Positions 44,820 to 53,211 of a stretch of DNA of 64,000 nucleotides are shown one piece after another. Under the pieces are notes generated by a model that saw only the letters and a list, made by a program, of their open reading frames with translations, made no database searches and was not told the origin of the DNA. This DNA is from Pseudomonas sp. P8_241 (lineage in GTDB: Bacteria; Pseudomonadota; Gammaproteobacteria; Pseudomonadales; Pseudomonadaceae): contig NZ_CP125377.1 of the NCBI RefSeq assembly GCF_034008315.1, positions 6,078,501-6,142,500 of the forward strand. The letters run 5' to 3'. A program made the position numbers and the translations under genes. How positions within the stretch are numbered: position 1 is the first letter of the stretch; every line of letters starts with the position of its first letter.

Positions 44820-44905
44820 CTGTAGGAGCCGGCTTGCTGGCGATGAGGCCATGGGCATCGTGGTGATCTTGAGAGTGCCATCGCTGGCAAGCCAGCTCCT
44901 ACAGG
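44820..44905. repeat. REPIN between DUF3010 gene and cdhR
   Basis: GTAGGAGCCGGCTTGCTGGC faces GCTGGCAAGCCAGCTCCTAC with a 36-bp spacer; it separates convergent genes. Confidence 0.92.
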
Positions 44906-44917
44906 GTTCTCAATTGA

Positions 44918-45862
44918 TCATGCTTTTGCGGTGCGCCGATCTTCCCGTGGGCACCGCTCATACTTCGCCCGATAACTGCGGGTGAAGTACGACGGCGATT
45001 CAAAGCCACAGGCAATGCTCACTTCCAGCACGCTCATGTCGGTCTGACGCAACAACTGCCGCGCCTTTTCCAGGCGCAACCGCAGGTAGAAATTGCTCGG
45101 TGTGTCGTTCAGGTGCAACCGAAACAATCGCTCCAGCTGTCGCCGCGTCACCTTGATCGATTCCGCCAATTCCAGCGTGCTCAACGGCGGTTCGCTGTGC
45201 TGCTCCATCTCGCCGATCACCTGCACCAGTTTCTTGTTGCTGATGCCATAACGTGTGGCGACTTCCATGCGCTGGTGGTCCTTGCGCGGGCGAATACGGC
45301 CGAGCACGAACTGTTCACTGACCTGGATCGCCAGTTCCGCACCGTGGGCCTGGGCGATCAAATCCAACATCAAATCGATGGAAGCGGTACCACCGGCAGA
45401 GGTGATGCGCCGACGGTCGATTTCGAACAGCTCCTGGGTGACGCTGAGCTGCGGATAAGATTCCTTGAACGCGTCGATGGCTTCCCAGTGCAGGGTCAGG
45501 CGATGCCCGTCGAGCAGACCCGCCTCGGCGAGGATGAAGCTGCCGGTGTCGATGGCGCCGAGGGTTACACCTTCGTTGTCCAGCCGCCGCAGCCAATGCT
45601 CCAGCCCCGGAGTCGCGAACTTCAAAGGTTCGAACCCGGCGACCACCAGCAGCGTCGCACCTTTCTTCAAGGGTTCCAGCGCCGCATCGGCGTTGACCGA
45701 CATGCCGTTGCTGGCCAGCACCGCGCCGCCGTCCGCGCTCAGCACATGCCAACGATACAGTTCGCCACGAAAGCGATTGGCGACCCGCAGCGGCTCGATC
45801 GCCGAGATAAAGCCAATGGCCGAGAAACCCGGCATCAACAAGAAGTAGAAATCCTGAGACAT
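44918..45862 (-). CDS. cdhR: Carnitine-catabolism transcription activator CdhR
   Basis: 314-residue regulator: an N-terminal GATase1/DJ-1-like sensor domain (about residues 5-175, FYFLLMPGFSAIGFISAIEP) and a C-terminal AraC helix-turn-helix pair (about 215-310; TRRQLERLFRLHLNDTPSNF and ISIACGFESPSYFTRSYR-like block). CdhR of P. aeruginosa activates carnitine dehydrogenase genes with carnitine. It is divergent from caiX, with a 21-bp direct repeat between. The longer open frame starts upstream; ATG 45862 gives the family N-terminus. Confidence 0.93.
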   Translation of the reverse strand: MSQDFYFLLMPGFSAIGFISAIEPLRVANRFRGELYRWHVLSADGGAVLASNGMSVNADAALEPLKKGATLLVVAGFEPLKFATPGLEHWLRRLDNEGVTLGAIDTGSFILAEAGLLDGHRLTLHWEAIDAFKESYPQLSVTQELFEIDRRRITSAGGTASIDLMLDLIAQAHGAELAIQVSEQFVLGRIRPRKDHQRMEVATRYGISNKKLVQVIGEMEQHSEPPLSTLELAESIKVTRRQLERLFRLHLNDTPSNFYLRLRLEKARQLLRQTDMSVLEVSIACGFESPSYFTRSYRAKYERCPREDRRTAKA

Positions 45863-45961
45863 GGAGCGCACTCGCTTAGCAGGTAACAAGAGGCCAGGTA
45901 ACGAGGGGCGGGCAGCGTAGGGATGTTGATACGCCACTTGCAAGGTGCATTCAAGAGCACA

Positions 45962-45996
45962 GGTCGCTGCAGTGCAAGTGCTGGTCGCCGCAGTGC
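45962..45996. promoter_or_regulatory. 21-bp direct repeat, candidate CdhR/GbdR site
   Basis: GGTCGCTGCAGTGC (45962-45975) and GGTCGCCGCAGTGC (45983-45996) repeat with a 21-bp step, which puts both on the same DNA face. 91 bp upstream of caiX. AraC-family dimers bind such direct repeats. Confidence 0.7.
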
Positions 45997-46086
45997 GCTT
46001 TCATGGCCGATTTGCTGCGTAACGTGTGATCACCGGCGCATCAGACGCCGGAACTCACAATAAACGAACTGCCGAGGAACCTGAGA

Positions 46087-47031
46087 ATGAAACGACTGAT
46101 CAGCAGCTGTGTTCTTGCACTCAGTGGTACCGCTTTTCTGAGCGCCAGTGTCATGGCCGCCGAACCCGCCGCGTGCCAGAACGTGCGCATGGGTGTAGTG
46201 AACTGGACCGACGTGATCGCGACCAGCGCGATGACCCAGGTATTGCTCGATGGCCTCGGCTATAACACCAAACAAACCAGCGCCTCCCAGCAAATCATCT
46301 TCGCCGGGATCCGCGACCAGCGTCTGGACCTGTTCCTGGGTTACTGGAACCCGCTGATGACCCAGACCATCACCCCGTTCGTCGACGCCAACCAGGTCAG
46401 GGTGCTTGAAGCCCCTAGTTTGCAAGACGCTCGCGCCACCCTTGCCGTGCCGACCTACCTCGCCGACAAAGGCTTGAAGACATTCGCCGACATCGCCAAA
46501 TTCGAAAAAGAACTGGGCGGCAAGATCTACGGCATCGAACCGGGCTCGGGCGCCAACACCCAGATCAAAGCGATGATTGCCAAGAACCAGTTCGGTCTCG
46601 GCAAATTCCAGCTGGTCGAATCCAGTGAAGCCGGCATGCTCGCCGCCGTGGACCGTGCCGTGCGCCGCAAGGAGGCCGTGGTGTTCTTCGGTTGGGCGCC
46701 GCACCCGATGAACGTCAATGTGCAAATGACTTACCTGACCGGCAGCGAAGACGCCCTCGGCCCGAACGAGGGCATGGCCACGGTCTGGACCGTTACCGCG
46801 CCGAAATACGCCGAACAATGCCCGAACATCGGCCGCCTGCTGAGCAACCTGACCTACACCGCCGAAGACGAGAGCCGAATGATGCAGCCGCTGCTGGATC
46901 ACAAGGACGCCTTCGAGTCGGCCCGGCAATGGCTCAAGGATCACCCGCAGGACAAACAACGCTGGCTCGAAGGCGTCACCACCTTCGACGGCAAACCGGC
47001 TGCGGAAAACCTGAAACTGACCAGCAAATAA
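46087..47031 (+). CDS. caiX: Carnitine-binding periplasmic protein CaiX
   Basis: 314-residue substrate-binding protein with a signal peptide (about residues 1-24, cut after SVMAAEP) and the quaternary-amine (OpuAC/ProX-type) fold: GVVNWTDVIATSAMTQVLL, VFFGWAPHPMNV, with tryptophans for the cation cage. It delivers carnitine to the shared CbcWV permease, which explains why no permease gene follows. First gene of the carnitine operon; ribosome-binding site CCGAGGAACC. Confidence 0.93.
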   Translation: MKRLISSCVLALSGTAFLSASVMAAEPAACQNVRMGVVNWTDVIATSAMTQVLLDGLGYNTKQTSASQQIIFAGIRDQRLDLFLGYWNPLMTQTITPFVDANQVRVLEAPSLQDARATLAVPTYLADKGLKTFADIAKFEKELGGKIYGIEPGSGANTQIKAMIAKNQFGLGKFQLVESSEAGMLAAVDRAVRRKEAVVFFGWAPHPMNVNVQMTYLTGSEDALGPNEGMATVWTVTAPKYAEQCPNIGRLLSNLTYTAEDESRMMQPLLDHKDAFESARQWLKDHPQDKQRWLEGVTTFDGKPAAENLKLTSK

Positions 47032-47105
47032 ACCCTGATTGAATCACCGACTCGCAGCCCGACCGGGCTGCGAACGGGACCCACACGCCTGAAGGAAACC
47101 GCCCA

Positions 47106-47993
47106 ATGAACCACGACGTCATCATCACCTGCGCACTCACCGGTGCTGGCGACACGACCGCCAGAAGCCCACACGTGCCGGTCACCCCGAAACAGATCGC
47201 CGCCGCTGCCGTGGAAGCCGCGAAGGCCGGCGCCACCGTGGTGCACTGCCACGTTCGCGACCCGCAAACCGGCAAGTTCAGCCGTGATGTGGCGCTGTAC
47301 CGCGAAGTGATGGAGCGCATCCGCGAGGCAGACGTGGACATCATCGTCAACCTCACTGCCGGCATGGGCGGCGACCTGGAAATCGGCGCCGGCGAGAACC
47401 CGATGGAGTTCGGTCCGAACACCGACCTGGTCGGACCGCTCACCCGCCTGGCCCACGTCGAAGAACTGCTGCCGGAAATCTGCACCCTCGATTGCGGCAC
47501 CCTGAACTTCGGCGATGGCGACACCATTTACGTGTCCACCCCGGCGCAACTGCGGGCTGGCGCCAAACGCATTCAAGAGCTGGGCGTGAAAGCCGAGCTG
47601 GAAATCTTCGACACCGGTCACCTGTGGTTCGCCAAGCAGATGATCAAGGAAGGTCTGCTGGATAACCCGTTGTTCCAGCTCTGCCTGGGCATCCCCTGGG
47701 GTGCACCGGCTGACACCACCACCATGAAAGCCATGGTCGACAACCTGCCTGCGGACGCAGTCTGGGCCGGCTTCGGTATCGGGCGCATGCAGATGCCCAT
47801 GGCGGCGCAAGCGGTGCTGCTGGGCGGCAACGTGCGGGTCGGTCTGGAAGACAACCTGTGGCTGGACAAAGGCGTACTGGCGACCAACGGCCAACTGGTC
47901 GAGCGCGCCACGGAAATCCTCAGCCGCCTCGGCGCCCGCGTCCTGACCCCGGCTGAAGGCCGCAAGAAAATGGGCCTGACCCAGCGCGGTTAA
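47106..47993 (+). CDS. cdhC: 3-dehydrocarnitine:acetyl-CoA trimethylamine transferase
   Basis: 295-residue BKACE (DUF849) enzyme. It reacts 3-dehydrocarnitine with acetyl-CoA to give acetoacetate and betainyl-CoA. Zinc-binding and catalytic motifs: [17 protein letters not shown] and [16 protein letters not shown]. In P. aeruginosa this is CdhC (PA5387). It follows caiX by 74 bp and is separated from cdhA by a REPIN. Confidence 0.93.
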   Translation: MNHDVIITCALTGAGDTTARSPHVPVTPKQIAAAAVEAAKAGATVVHCHVRDPQTGKFSRDVALYREVMERIREADVDIIVNLTAGMGGDLEIGAGENPMEFGPNTDLVGPLTRLAHVEELLPEICTLDCGTLNFGDGDTIYVSTPAQLRAGAKRIQELGVKAELEIFDTGHLWFAKQMIKEGLLDNPLFQLCLGIPWGAPADTTTMKAMVDNLPADAVWAGFGIGRMQMPMAAQAVLLGGNVRVGLEDNLWLDKGVLATNGQLVERATEILSRLGARVLTPAEGRKKMGLTQRG

Positions 47994-48005
47994 CCCCCAC
48001 TCCCC

Positions 48006-48101
48006 CCTGTAGGAGCCGGCTTGCTGGCGATGAGGCCAGTACATCCGCCACATTTTCCGTGACGGGAATACCGTCTTCGCCAGCAAGCCGGCTCCTACAG
48101 G
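48006..48101. repeat. REPIN between cdhC and cdhA
   Basis: GTAGGAGCCGGCTTGCTGGC facing its complement; fills the operon gap, ending 27 bp before the cdhA start. Confidence 0.92.
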
Positions 48102-48128
48102 GAACACCGAAATTTTCAGGAAATGACC

Positions 48129-49094
48129 ATGACCTTCATCACCGAAATCAAAACCTTCGCCGCACTGGGCAGCGGTGTCATCGGCAGTGGCTGGGTGTCC
48201 CGCGCCTTGGCCCACGGCCTCGATGTGGTGGCCTGGGACCCGGCGCCAGGTGCCGAAGCGGCGCTGCGCAAACGTGTCGCCAATGCCTGGGGGGCGCTGG
48301 AGAAACAAGGCCTGGCACCGGGTGCATCGCAGGACCGTTTGCGCTTTGTCGCCACCATTGAAGAGTGCGTTCGCGACGCTGACTTCATTCAGGAAAGCGC
48401 CCCGGAACGCCTCGAACTGAAGCTGGAACTGCACAGCAAGATCAGCGCGACGGCCAAGCCCAATGCGTTGATCGGCTCCAGTACCTCGGGCCTTCTGCCG
48501 AGTGAGTTCTACGAGAGCGCCACGCACCCTGAACGCTGTGTAGTCGGTCACCCGTTCAACCCGGTTTATCTGCTGCCACTGGTCGAAGTGGTGGGCGGTA
48601 AAAACACCGCACCTGAAGCCGTGCAGGCGGCAATGAAAGTCTACGAATCCCTGGGCATGCGACCCTTGCACGTGCGCAAGGAAGTGCCAGGTTTCATCGC
48701 CGATCGTCTGCTCGAAGCGCTGTGGCGCGAAGCCTTGCACCTGGTCAACGACGGCGTGGCCACCACCGGCGAAATCGACGACGCGATCCGTTTTGGCGCC
48801 GGTCTGCGCTGGTCGTTCATGGGCACGTTCCTGACCTACACTCTGGCGGGCGGTGATGCCGGCATGCGTCACTTCATGGCGCAATTCGGCCCGGCGTTGC
48901 AGTTGCCGTGGACCTATCTGCCGGCACCGGAGCTGACCGACAAACTGATCGACGATGTGGTCGATGGCACCAGCGATCAACTGGGCAAACACAGCATTTC
49001 GGCGCTGGAGCGCTATCGTGATGATTGCCTGCTAGCCGTGCTGGAGGCGGTGAAGACCACAAAAGAGAAGCATGGGATGGCATTCGCCGAATAA
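48129..49094 (+). CDS. cdhA: L-carnitine dehydrogenase
   Basis: 321-residue NAD-dependent 3-hydroxyacyl-CoA dehydrogenase-like enzyme oxidising carnitine to 3-dehydrocarnitine. NAD motif [19 protein letters not shown] (about residues 12-30); catalytic His in [21 protein letters not shown] 48129 is 8 nt after the AGGA ribosome-binding site; ATG 48123 is too close (2 nt). The length equals CdhA of P. aeruginosa. Confidence 0.94.
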   Translation: MTFITEIKTFAALGSGVIGSGWVSRALAHGLDVVAWDPAPGAEAALRKRVANAWGALEKQGLAPGASQDRLRFVATIEECVRDADFIQESAPERLELKLELHSKISATAKPNALIGSSTSGLLPSEFYESATHPERCVVGHPFNPVYLLPLVEVVGGKNTAPEAVQAAMKVYESLGMRPLHVRKEVPGFIADRLLEALWREALHLVNDGVATTGEIDDAIRFGAGLRWSFMGTFLTYTLAGGDAGMRHFMAQFGPALQLPWTYLPAPELTDKLIDDVVDGTSDQLGKHSISALERYRDDCLLAVLEAVKTTKEKHGMAFAE

Positions 49095-49101
49095 CCCTAC
49101 C

Positions 49102-49197
49102 CTTGTAGGAGCTGGCTTGCCGGCGATGAGGCCGGCACAACCACCACCTCTGTGGCGCTGCGAACATCGCTATCGCCAGCAAGCCGGCTCCTACAGG
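49102..49197. repeat. REPIN between cdhA and cdhB
   Basis: GTAGGAGCTGGCTTGCCGGC and facing GCCAGCAAGCCGGCTCCTAC; spacer about 48 bp. Second REPIN inside the carnitine operon. Confidence 0.9.
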
Positions 49198-49223
49198 TTT
49201 TCGTGATTTCAGGATTTGATGAC

Positions 49224-49700
49224 ATGCCTGCATTGACCACCTACAAAACCCGAATCATCTCCGACTGGGTCGACTACAACGGCCACCTGCGCGACGCGTT
49301 CTACCTGCTGATTTTCAGCTACGCCACCGACGCGCTGATGGATCGCCTTGGCCTCGACAGCAACAGCCGCGAGGCCAGCGGCAACTCGCTGTTCACCCTC
49401 GAACTGCACCTCAATTACCTGCACGAAGTGAAGCTCGACGCCGACGTCGAAGTGCACACGCAAATCATCGCTCACGACAGCAAACGCCTGCACCTCTACC
49501 ACAGCCTGCACCTCGTCGGGGACGACAAGGAGCTGGCGGGCAACGAGCAAATGCTGCTGCATGTCGATCTCGCCGGGCCAAGATCAACACCGTTCAGTGA
49601 ACAGTCATTGAGCAAGCTGCAAGCCATCGTCGCCGAACAGGCTGACCTGCCCACACCCGCCTACATTGGCCGAGTGATCGCATTGCCCCCAAAAAAATAA
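49224..49700 (+). CDS. cdhB: Betainyl-CoA thioesterase
   Basis: 158-residue hotdog-fold thioesterase; the active-site Asp is in WVDYNGHLRDAFY. It hydrolyses betainyl-CoA to glycine betaine, closing the carnitine to betaine route. ATG 49224 is the family start; the longer frame reads through REPIN DNA. It is followed after 13 bp by the dioxygenase gene. Confidence 0.92.
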   Translation: MPALTTYKTRIISDWVDYNGHLRDAFYLLIFSYATDALMDRLGLDSNSREASGNSLFTLELHLNYLHEVKLDADVEVHTQIIAHDSKRLHLYHSLHLVGDDKELAGNEQMLLHVDLAGPRSTPFSEQSLSKLQAIVAEQADLPTPAYIGRVIALPPKK

Positions 49701-49713
49701 CAAGGAGATCACC

Positions 49714-50877
49714 ATGAACACCGCCGCAGCATTTGCCGACTTTCGTACTTATCCGATGATCAGCGCGCTGGCTGGCGTGCACGCCATGGCGGATCGCGTG
49801 CTGGTGAAGTGGGCCGACGATCGTGTCAGTCCCTTCCATCATCAATGGCTGCGGGACAACTGCCCGTGCCCCCAATGCGTGTACACGGTGACCCGTGAGC
49901 AGGTGTTGGAAATCGTCGATGTTGCGCAAAACCTGACGCCCGCCGAAAGCAGCGTTGATGCTGAAGGTTGCCTGAGTATTCGATGGGAGGACGGCCACCT
50001 CAGCCGCTTCGATCCCGGCTGGCTTCGCGCTCACGCCTATGATGACGAATCTCGCGCCGAGCGCCGTGAAGGCAAGCCGAAAGCCAGGCTGTGGCACAGC
50101 GATCTACAGCTGCCGGTTTTCGACTATCAGGCGCTGATGACCGACAACGATGCGCTATTGCAATGGCTGCTGGCCGTGCGTGATATCGGACTGACCCAAG
50201 TCCGCGGCGTACCCACTGAACCCGGTTCGTTGAAGCTGATCGCCCAACGGATTTCCTTCATCCGCGAGAGCAATTTTGGCGTGCTGTTCAACGTGCAATC
50301 CAAGGCCGATGCCGACAGCAATGCCTACACCGCATTCAACCTGCCGTTGCACAGCGATCTGCCAACCCGGGAGTTGCAACCGGGGCTGCAATTCCTGCAC
50401 TGCCTGGTCAATGATGCCGACGGCGGTGAGAGCATTTTTGTCGATGGATTTGCCATCGCCGATGCCTTGCGCCGCGAGGATCCGGAGGCCTTCAAAAGCC
50501 TGTGTGAAATACCCGTCGAATTTCGCAACAAGGACCGCCACAGCGACTACCGCTGCCTCGCACCAATCATCGCCCTGGACACCTTGGGACAGGTGTCGGA
50601 AATCCGTATGGCGAACTTTCTGCGCGGGCCGTTCGATGCGTCGGTGGAGCAAATGCCCAGGCTTTATCACGCCTATCGTCGCTTTATCGCAATGACACGC
50701 GAGCCCCGGTTCAGGTTGATGCAGCGGCTCAACCCGGGCGAACTCTGGTGCTTCGACAACCGCCGCACCCTGCATGCCCGCAACGCGTTTGACCCGGCCA
50801 GCGGGGCGAGGCATTTCCAGGGTTGTTATGTCGACCGGGATGAGTTGCTGTCGCGCATTCTCGTATTGCAGCGTTAA
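49714..50877 (+). CDS. Gamma-butyrobetaine dioxygenase-like enzyme
   Basis: 387-residue 2-oxoglutarate/Fe(II) oxygenase. The N-terminal DUF971-like zinc domain (about residues 20-110) has LRDNCPCPQCV; the catalytic TauD/TfdA domain (about 130-385) has iron ligands in LPLHSDLPTRE (HxD) and the distal His in RRTLHARNAF. The architecture and length match gamma-butyrobetaine hydroxylase, which makes carnitine. Its position at the end of the cdh operon supports it. An AAGGAG ribosome-binding site is 7 nt before ATG. The stop codon lies within a tandem repeat (50871-50902). Confidence 0.9.
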   Translation: MNTAAAFADFRTYPMISALAGVHAMADRVLVKWADDRVSPFHHQWLRDNCPCPQCVYTVTREQVLEIVDVAQNLTPAESSVDAEGCLSIRWEDGHLSRFDPGWLRAHAYDDESRAERREGKPKARLWHSDLQLPVFDYQALMTDNDALLQWLLAVRDIGLTQVRGVPTEPGSLKLIAQRISFIRESNFGVLFNVQSKADADSNAYTAFNLPLHSDLPTRELQPGLQFLHCLVNDADGGESIFVDGFAIADALRREDPEAFKSLCEIPVEFRNKDRHSDYRCLAPIIALDTLGQVSEIRMANFLRGPFDASVEQMPRLYHAYRRFIAMTREPRFRLMQRLNPGELWCFDNRRTLHARNAFDPASGARHFQGCYVDRDELLSRILVLQR

Positions 50878-50902
50878 AGCGTTAAAGCGTTAAAGCGTTA
50901 AA
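50871..50902. repeat. Four tandem GCGTTAAA octamers over a stop codon
   Basis: Exact (GCGTTAAA)x4 starting one codon before the dioxygenase stop TAA (50875-50877) and leading into a REPIN. Change in copy number would not alter the protein. Confidence 0.95.
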
Positions 50903-50903
50903 A

Positions 50904-50972
50904 GATCGCAGCCTTTGGCAGCTCCTACAGGGATCGTGTTTCAACGGTAGGAGCTGCCGAAGGCTGCGATCT
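50904..50972. repeat. REPIN, GCCGAAGGC type, inward arrangement
   Basis: GATCGCAGCCTTTGGCAGCT and facing AGCTGCCGAAGGCTGCGATC with an 18-bp spacer; the heads point inward, unlike the outward copies at 7593 and 13306. Confidence 0.88.
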
Positions 50973-50990
50973 TTTGCTTTTCAAGCAGAC

Positions 50991-51027
50991 AAAAAAAGCC
51001 CCGATCAAGCCGTGACAGGATCGAGGC
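50991..51027 (-). terminator. Minus-strand terminator without an adjacent gene
   Basis: On the minus strand GCCTCGATC pairs with GATCGGGGC (one G-T pair), loop of 12 nt, then seven T. The nearest minus gene, gbdR, ends 550 bp upstream, so it may end a small RNA. Confidence 0.7.
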
Positions 51028-51130
51028 AGAGGGTACTGTTGAGGAGCTGCCGTGCGATGGTGACCAAACCTTCGTGAAGCGAGCTGTGTCCAGTGTGCCC
51101 ACTCCCCTCGCAAACAAGTTAGCCGAAAAC
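50991..51130 (-). ncRNA. Candidate small RNA, about 140 nt
   Basis: An orphan rho-independent terminator (50991-51027) is preceded on the minus strand by a plausible sigma-70 promoter: TTGTCG (51159-51164) and TATGAA (51137-51142) with a 16-bp spacer, predicting a start near 51130. No convincing protein frame is present in the interval. The rest of 50878-51237 holds the REPIN and the leader of the next gene. Promoter boxes are partial matches, so this is a hypothesis. Confidence 0.35.
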
Positions 51131-51237
51131 GACATGTTCATAACCAATTGAGCCATTGCGACAAATCGCCCTTGCCGACACCTGGCACCACCACCAGAAT
51201 CGAGCCACGACACCGTTCCCTGAAGAAGGATTGCGTC

Positions 51238-51504
51238 ATGATGCACGCCGATTTGATAGACCAGGAAGACCTGTTGGGCCAGCTCAAGTCGCTGGGCTTT
51301 CAAGTACCGATCGGATCCACAGCCGAGCAGGCTTGTGAATGTGCGGTGCGAGGTTTGAACAACGAACGGGCAACAGTGCTGCGCACGATGGTCAAGCAGA
51401 TGTACACCAGCAGCGCGACGATATTGCCGGCAGTGCGCCAGGCCATCGACAAGCAGTTGTTGCCGGCATTGGCGGAGTATCAGCAGAGCCACACCAGCCG
51501 ATAA
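51238..51504 (+). CDS. Small uncharacterised cytoplasmic protein
   Basis: 88-residue protein with AAGGA 8 nt before ATG 51238. Mixed helical composition (LIDQEDLLGQLKSLGFQVP, later RATVLRTMVKQMYTSS), no signal peptide and no membrane helix. I recognise no domain. It lies between the dioxygenase gene and gbdR, so a link to betaine or carnitine use is possible but not shown. Confidence 0.65.
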   Translation: MMHADLIDQEDLLGQLKSLGFQVPIGSTAEQACECAVRGLNNERATVLRTMVKQMYTSSATILPAVRQAIDKQLLPALAEYQQSHTSR

Positions 51505-51514
51505 AAGATCAAAA

Positions 51515-51561
51515 GATCGCAGCCTTCGGCAGCGCCTACAGGAGCTGCCGAAGGCTGCGAT
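51515..51561. repeat. REP doublet with no spacer
   Basis: GATCGCAGCCTTCGGCAGCG joins CTACAGGAGCTGCCGAAGGC with almost no bases between arms, a compressed doublet between the small gene and the convergent gbdR. Confidence 0.85.
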
Positions 51562-51580
51562 GTTTTAATGGCCCCTCGGC

Positions 51581-52684
51581 CTAGAGCCTTACACTGGCAA
51601 ACGTCGACTCATTACGCGCCTGGCTCAGTGCCGACAACGGCCCGGACAACGGCGACAGTACCAGCGCCTGCGGCAGCGGCATCATCGCCACTTGCTGGGT
51701 GGTGTTGGACCCTACGCGTTCATCACGCGGCGGAATACCGAAGTACTCGCGGTAGCACTTGGAGAAGTGCGGCGTGGACACAAACCCGCACACCGACGCC
51801 ACTTCGATGATCGACATCGGCGTTTGCTTGAGCAACTGCCGTGCGCGGATCAGGCGAAGCTTGAGGTAGTAGCGCGACGGCGAGCAGTGCAGGTATTTCT
51901 GGAACAGCCGCTCCAGCTGTCGACGCGACACCGCGACATACACCGCCAGCTCGTCCAGATCGATCGGTTCTTCGAGGTTGGCTTCCATCAGCGCAACGAT
52001 TTCCTGCAACTTTGGCTGGTTGGTTCCGAGCATGTGCTTGAGCGGCACACGCTGGTGATCCTGCTCGTTACGAATGCGCTCGTAGACGAACATTTCCGAG
52101 ATTGCGGCCGACAGTTCACGACCGTGATCACGGCTGATCAGGTGCAACATCATGTCCAGCGGCGCGGTGCCACCGGAGCTGGTGAAACGGTTACGATCGA
52201 GGGTGAACAGGCGAGTGCTCATCGCCACACGCGGGAAAGCTTCCTGCATTGCTGCCAGACATTCCCAGTGCACGCTGCAATCAAAACCATCGAGCAGACC
52301 GGCGCAAGCCAGAGCCCAACTGCCGGTGCAGACCGCGCCGAGACGACGGGACTGACGCGCCTGGCTTTGCAGCCATGACACGTGTTCCCGGGTAACAGTG
52401 CGCTGGATGCCGATACCGCCGCAAACGATGATGGTGTCCATCGGCGGGGCTTTGTGCATGGAGGCGTCGGGGGTGATTTGCAGGCCATCACTGGCCCAGA
52501 CCTGACCGCCATCAACGGTGAGGGTCGTCCAGCGATACAGCTCGCGACCGGACAACTGGTTGGCCATGCGCAGCGGTTCTACTGCGGAGGCCAGAGAAAT
52601 CAGCGTGAAATTGTCCAGCAGCAGAAAGCCGATGGATTGAGGCGCACGGTTCTGGGGTTGGGCCCCGGAGTTGAACGACGTCAT
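51581..52684 (-). CDS. gbdR: Glycine betaine/dimethylglycine-responsive regulator GbdR
   Basis: 367-residue activator of the GATase1-AraC class: N-terminal DJ-1/GATase-like sensor (about residues 15-190, IGFLLLDNFTLISLASAVEP; CTGSWALACAGLLDG), C-terminal AraC domain (about 215-315; SRRQLERLFQKYLHCSPSRY, VASVCGFVSTPHFSKCYREY), and an extra tail of about 45 residues. The length equals P. aeruginosa GbdR, which activates gbcAB, dgcAB, cbcXWV and cdh-related genes with betaine or dimethylglycine. GAGGAG ribosome-binding site. Confidence 0.94.
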   Translation of the reverse strand: MTSFNSGAQPQNRAPQSIGFLLLDNFTLISLASAVEPLRMANQLSGRELYRWTTLTVDGGQVWASDGLQITPDASMHKAPPMDTIIVCGGIGIQRTVTREHVSWLQSQARQSRRLGAVCTGSWALACAGLLDGFDCSVHWECLAAMQEAFPRVAMSTRLFTLDRNRFTSSGGTAPLDMMLHLISRDHGRELSAAISEMFVYERIRNEQDHQRVPLKHMLGTNQPKLQEIVALMEANLEEPIDLDELAVYVAVSRRQLERLFQKYLHCSPSRYYLKLRLIRARQLLKQTPMSIIEVASVCGFVSTPHFSKCYREYFGIPPRDERVGSNTTQQVAMMPLPQALVLSPLSGPLSALSQARNESTFASVRL

Positions 52685-53122
52685 CGCGGTATCTCCTCAC
52701 ACAAAGCGGGTGATGGCCTCAGGCGGAGGCTCTTGTTATTGCCATCGTTCTCGCGTGGGAGACGGGCTTTGTAATGACAGAGCAATTGCCGTGCCTAAAT
52801 TTGAATGCGCGTTCAATAACTCCTGAAAACGACGTCGGAATGTGTCTATACAAGACACGCAAGGAGTGGGGATTTAAATGGCCATCAAGGCTGGCAAGCG
52901 CCCCGCTCCACACGCCGTGAGCAATTCGGTAGCACTTGTGGGAACAGGGCTGAGTGCCGCAGGGAGAGAGTGTCACCGCAGGCACGGGGGACGAGTGGTC
53001 GAGCCTTTGAATAGGAGACGACCATCGGTGAAACGAGTTATCTGTTAGCGACGCGCCAAAAGGTGGCGCGGTTTAAATCGGGTGTTCACTTAACGCGCAG
53101 TTCTGAATGGTAAAGCCTCGTG
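52685..53122. other. gbdR upstream region
   Basis: 438 bp without a gene. It holds TTGAATGCGCGTTCAA (52801-52816), a near-palindrome, and GTGTCT-N5-AGACAC (52842-52858), a 6-bp inverted repeat. Either may be a site controlling gbdR. I see no clear promoter boxes and no small gene. Confidence 0.5.
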
Positions 53123-53210
53123 TGTAGGAGCCGGCTTGCTGGCGATAAACGATAACGCGGATTGACTGATTCACCGCGTCGTCTGAATCGCCAGCAAGCC
53201 GGCTCCTACA
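53123..53210. repeat. REPIN downstream of serine ammonia-lyase
   Basis: GTAGGAGCCGGCTTGCTGGC and complement; the spacer carries AACGATAACGCGG and ATTCACCGCGTCGTC, the inverted counterpart of the spacer at 39198. It ends 1 bp from the lyase stop codon. Confidence 0.92.
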
Positions 53211-53211
53211 C

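Noticed and set aside
46941..48992. Minus-strand open frame of 683 codons opposite cdhC and cdhA
   Set aside because: Antisense shadow; passes through a REPIN and has no domain.
50941..51492. Minus-strand open frame of 183 codons near gbdR
   Set aside because: Overlaps a terminator, REP DNA and the opposite small gene; no domain or ribosome-binding site. A short non-coding RNA fits the terminator better.
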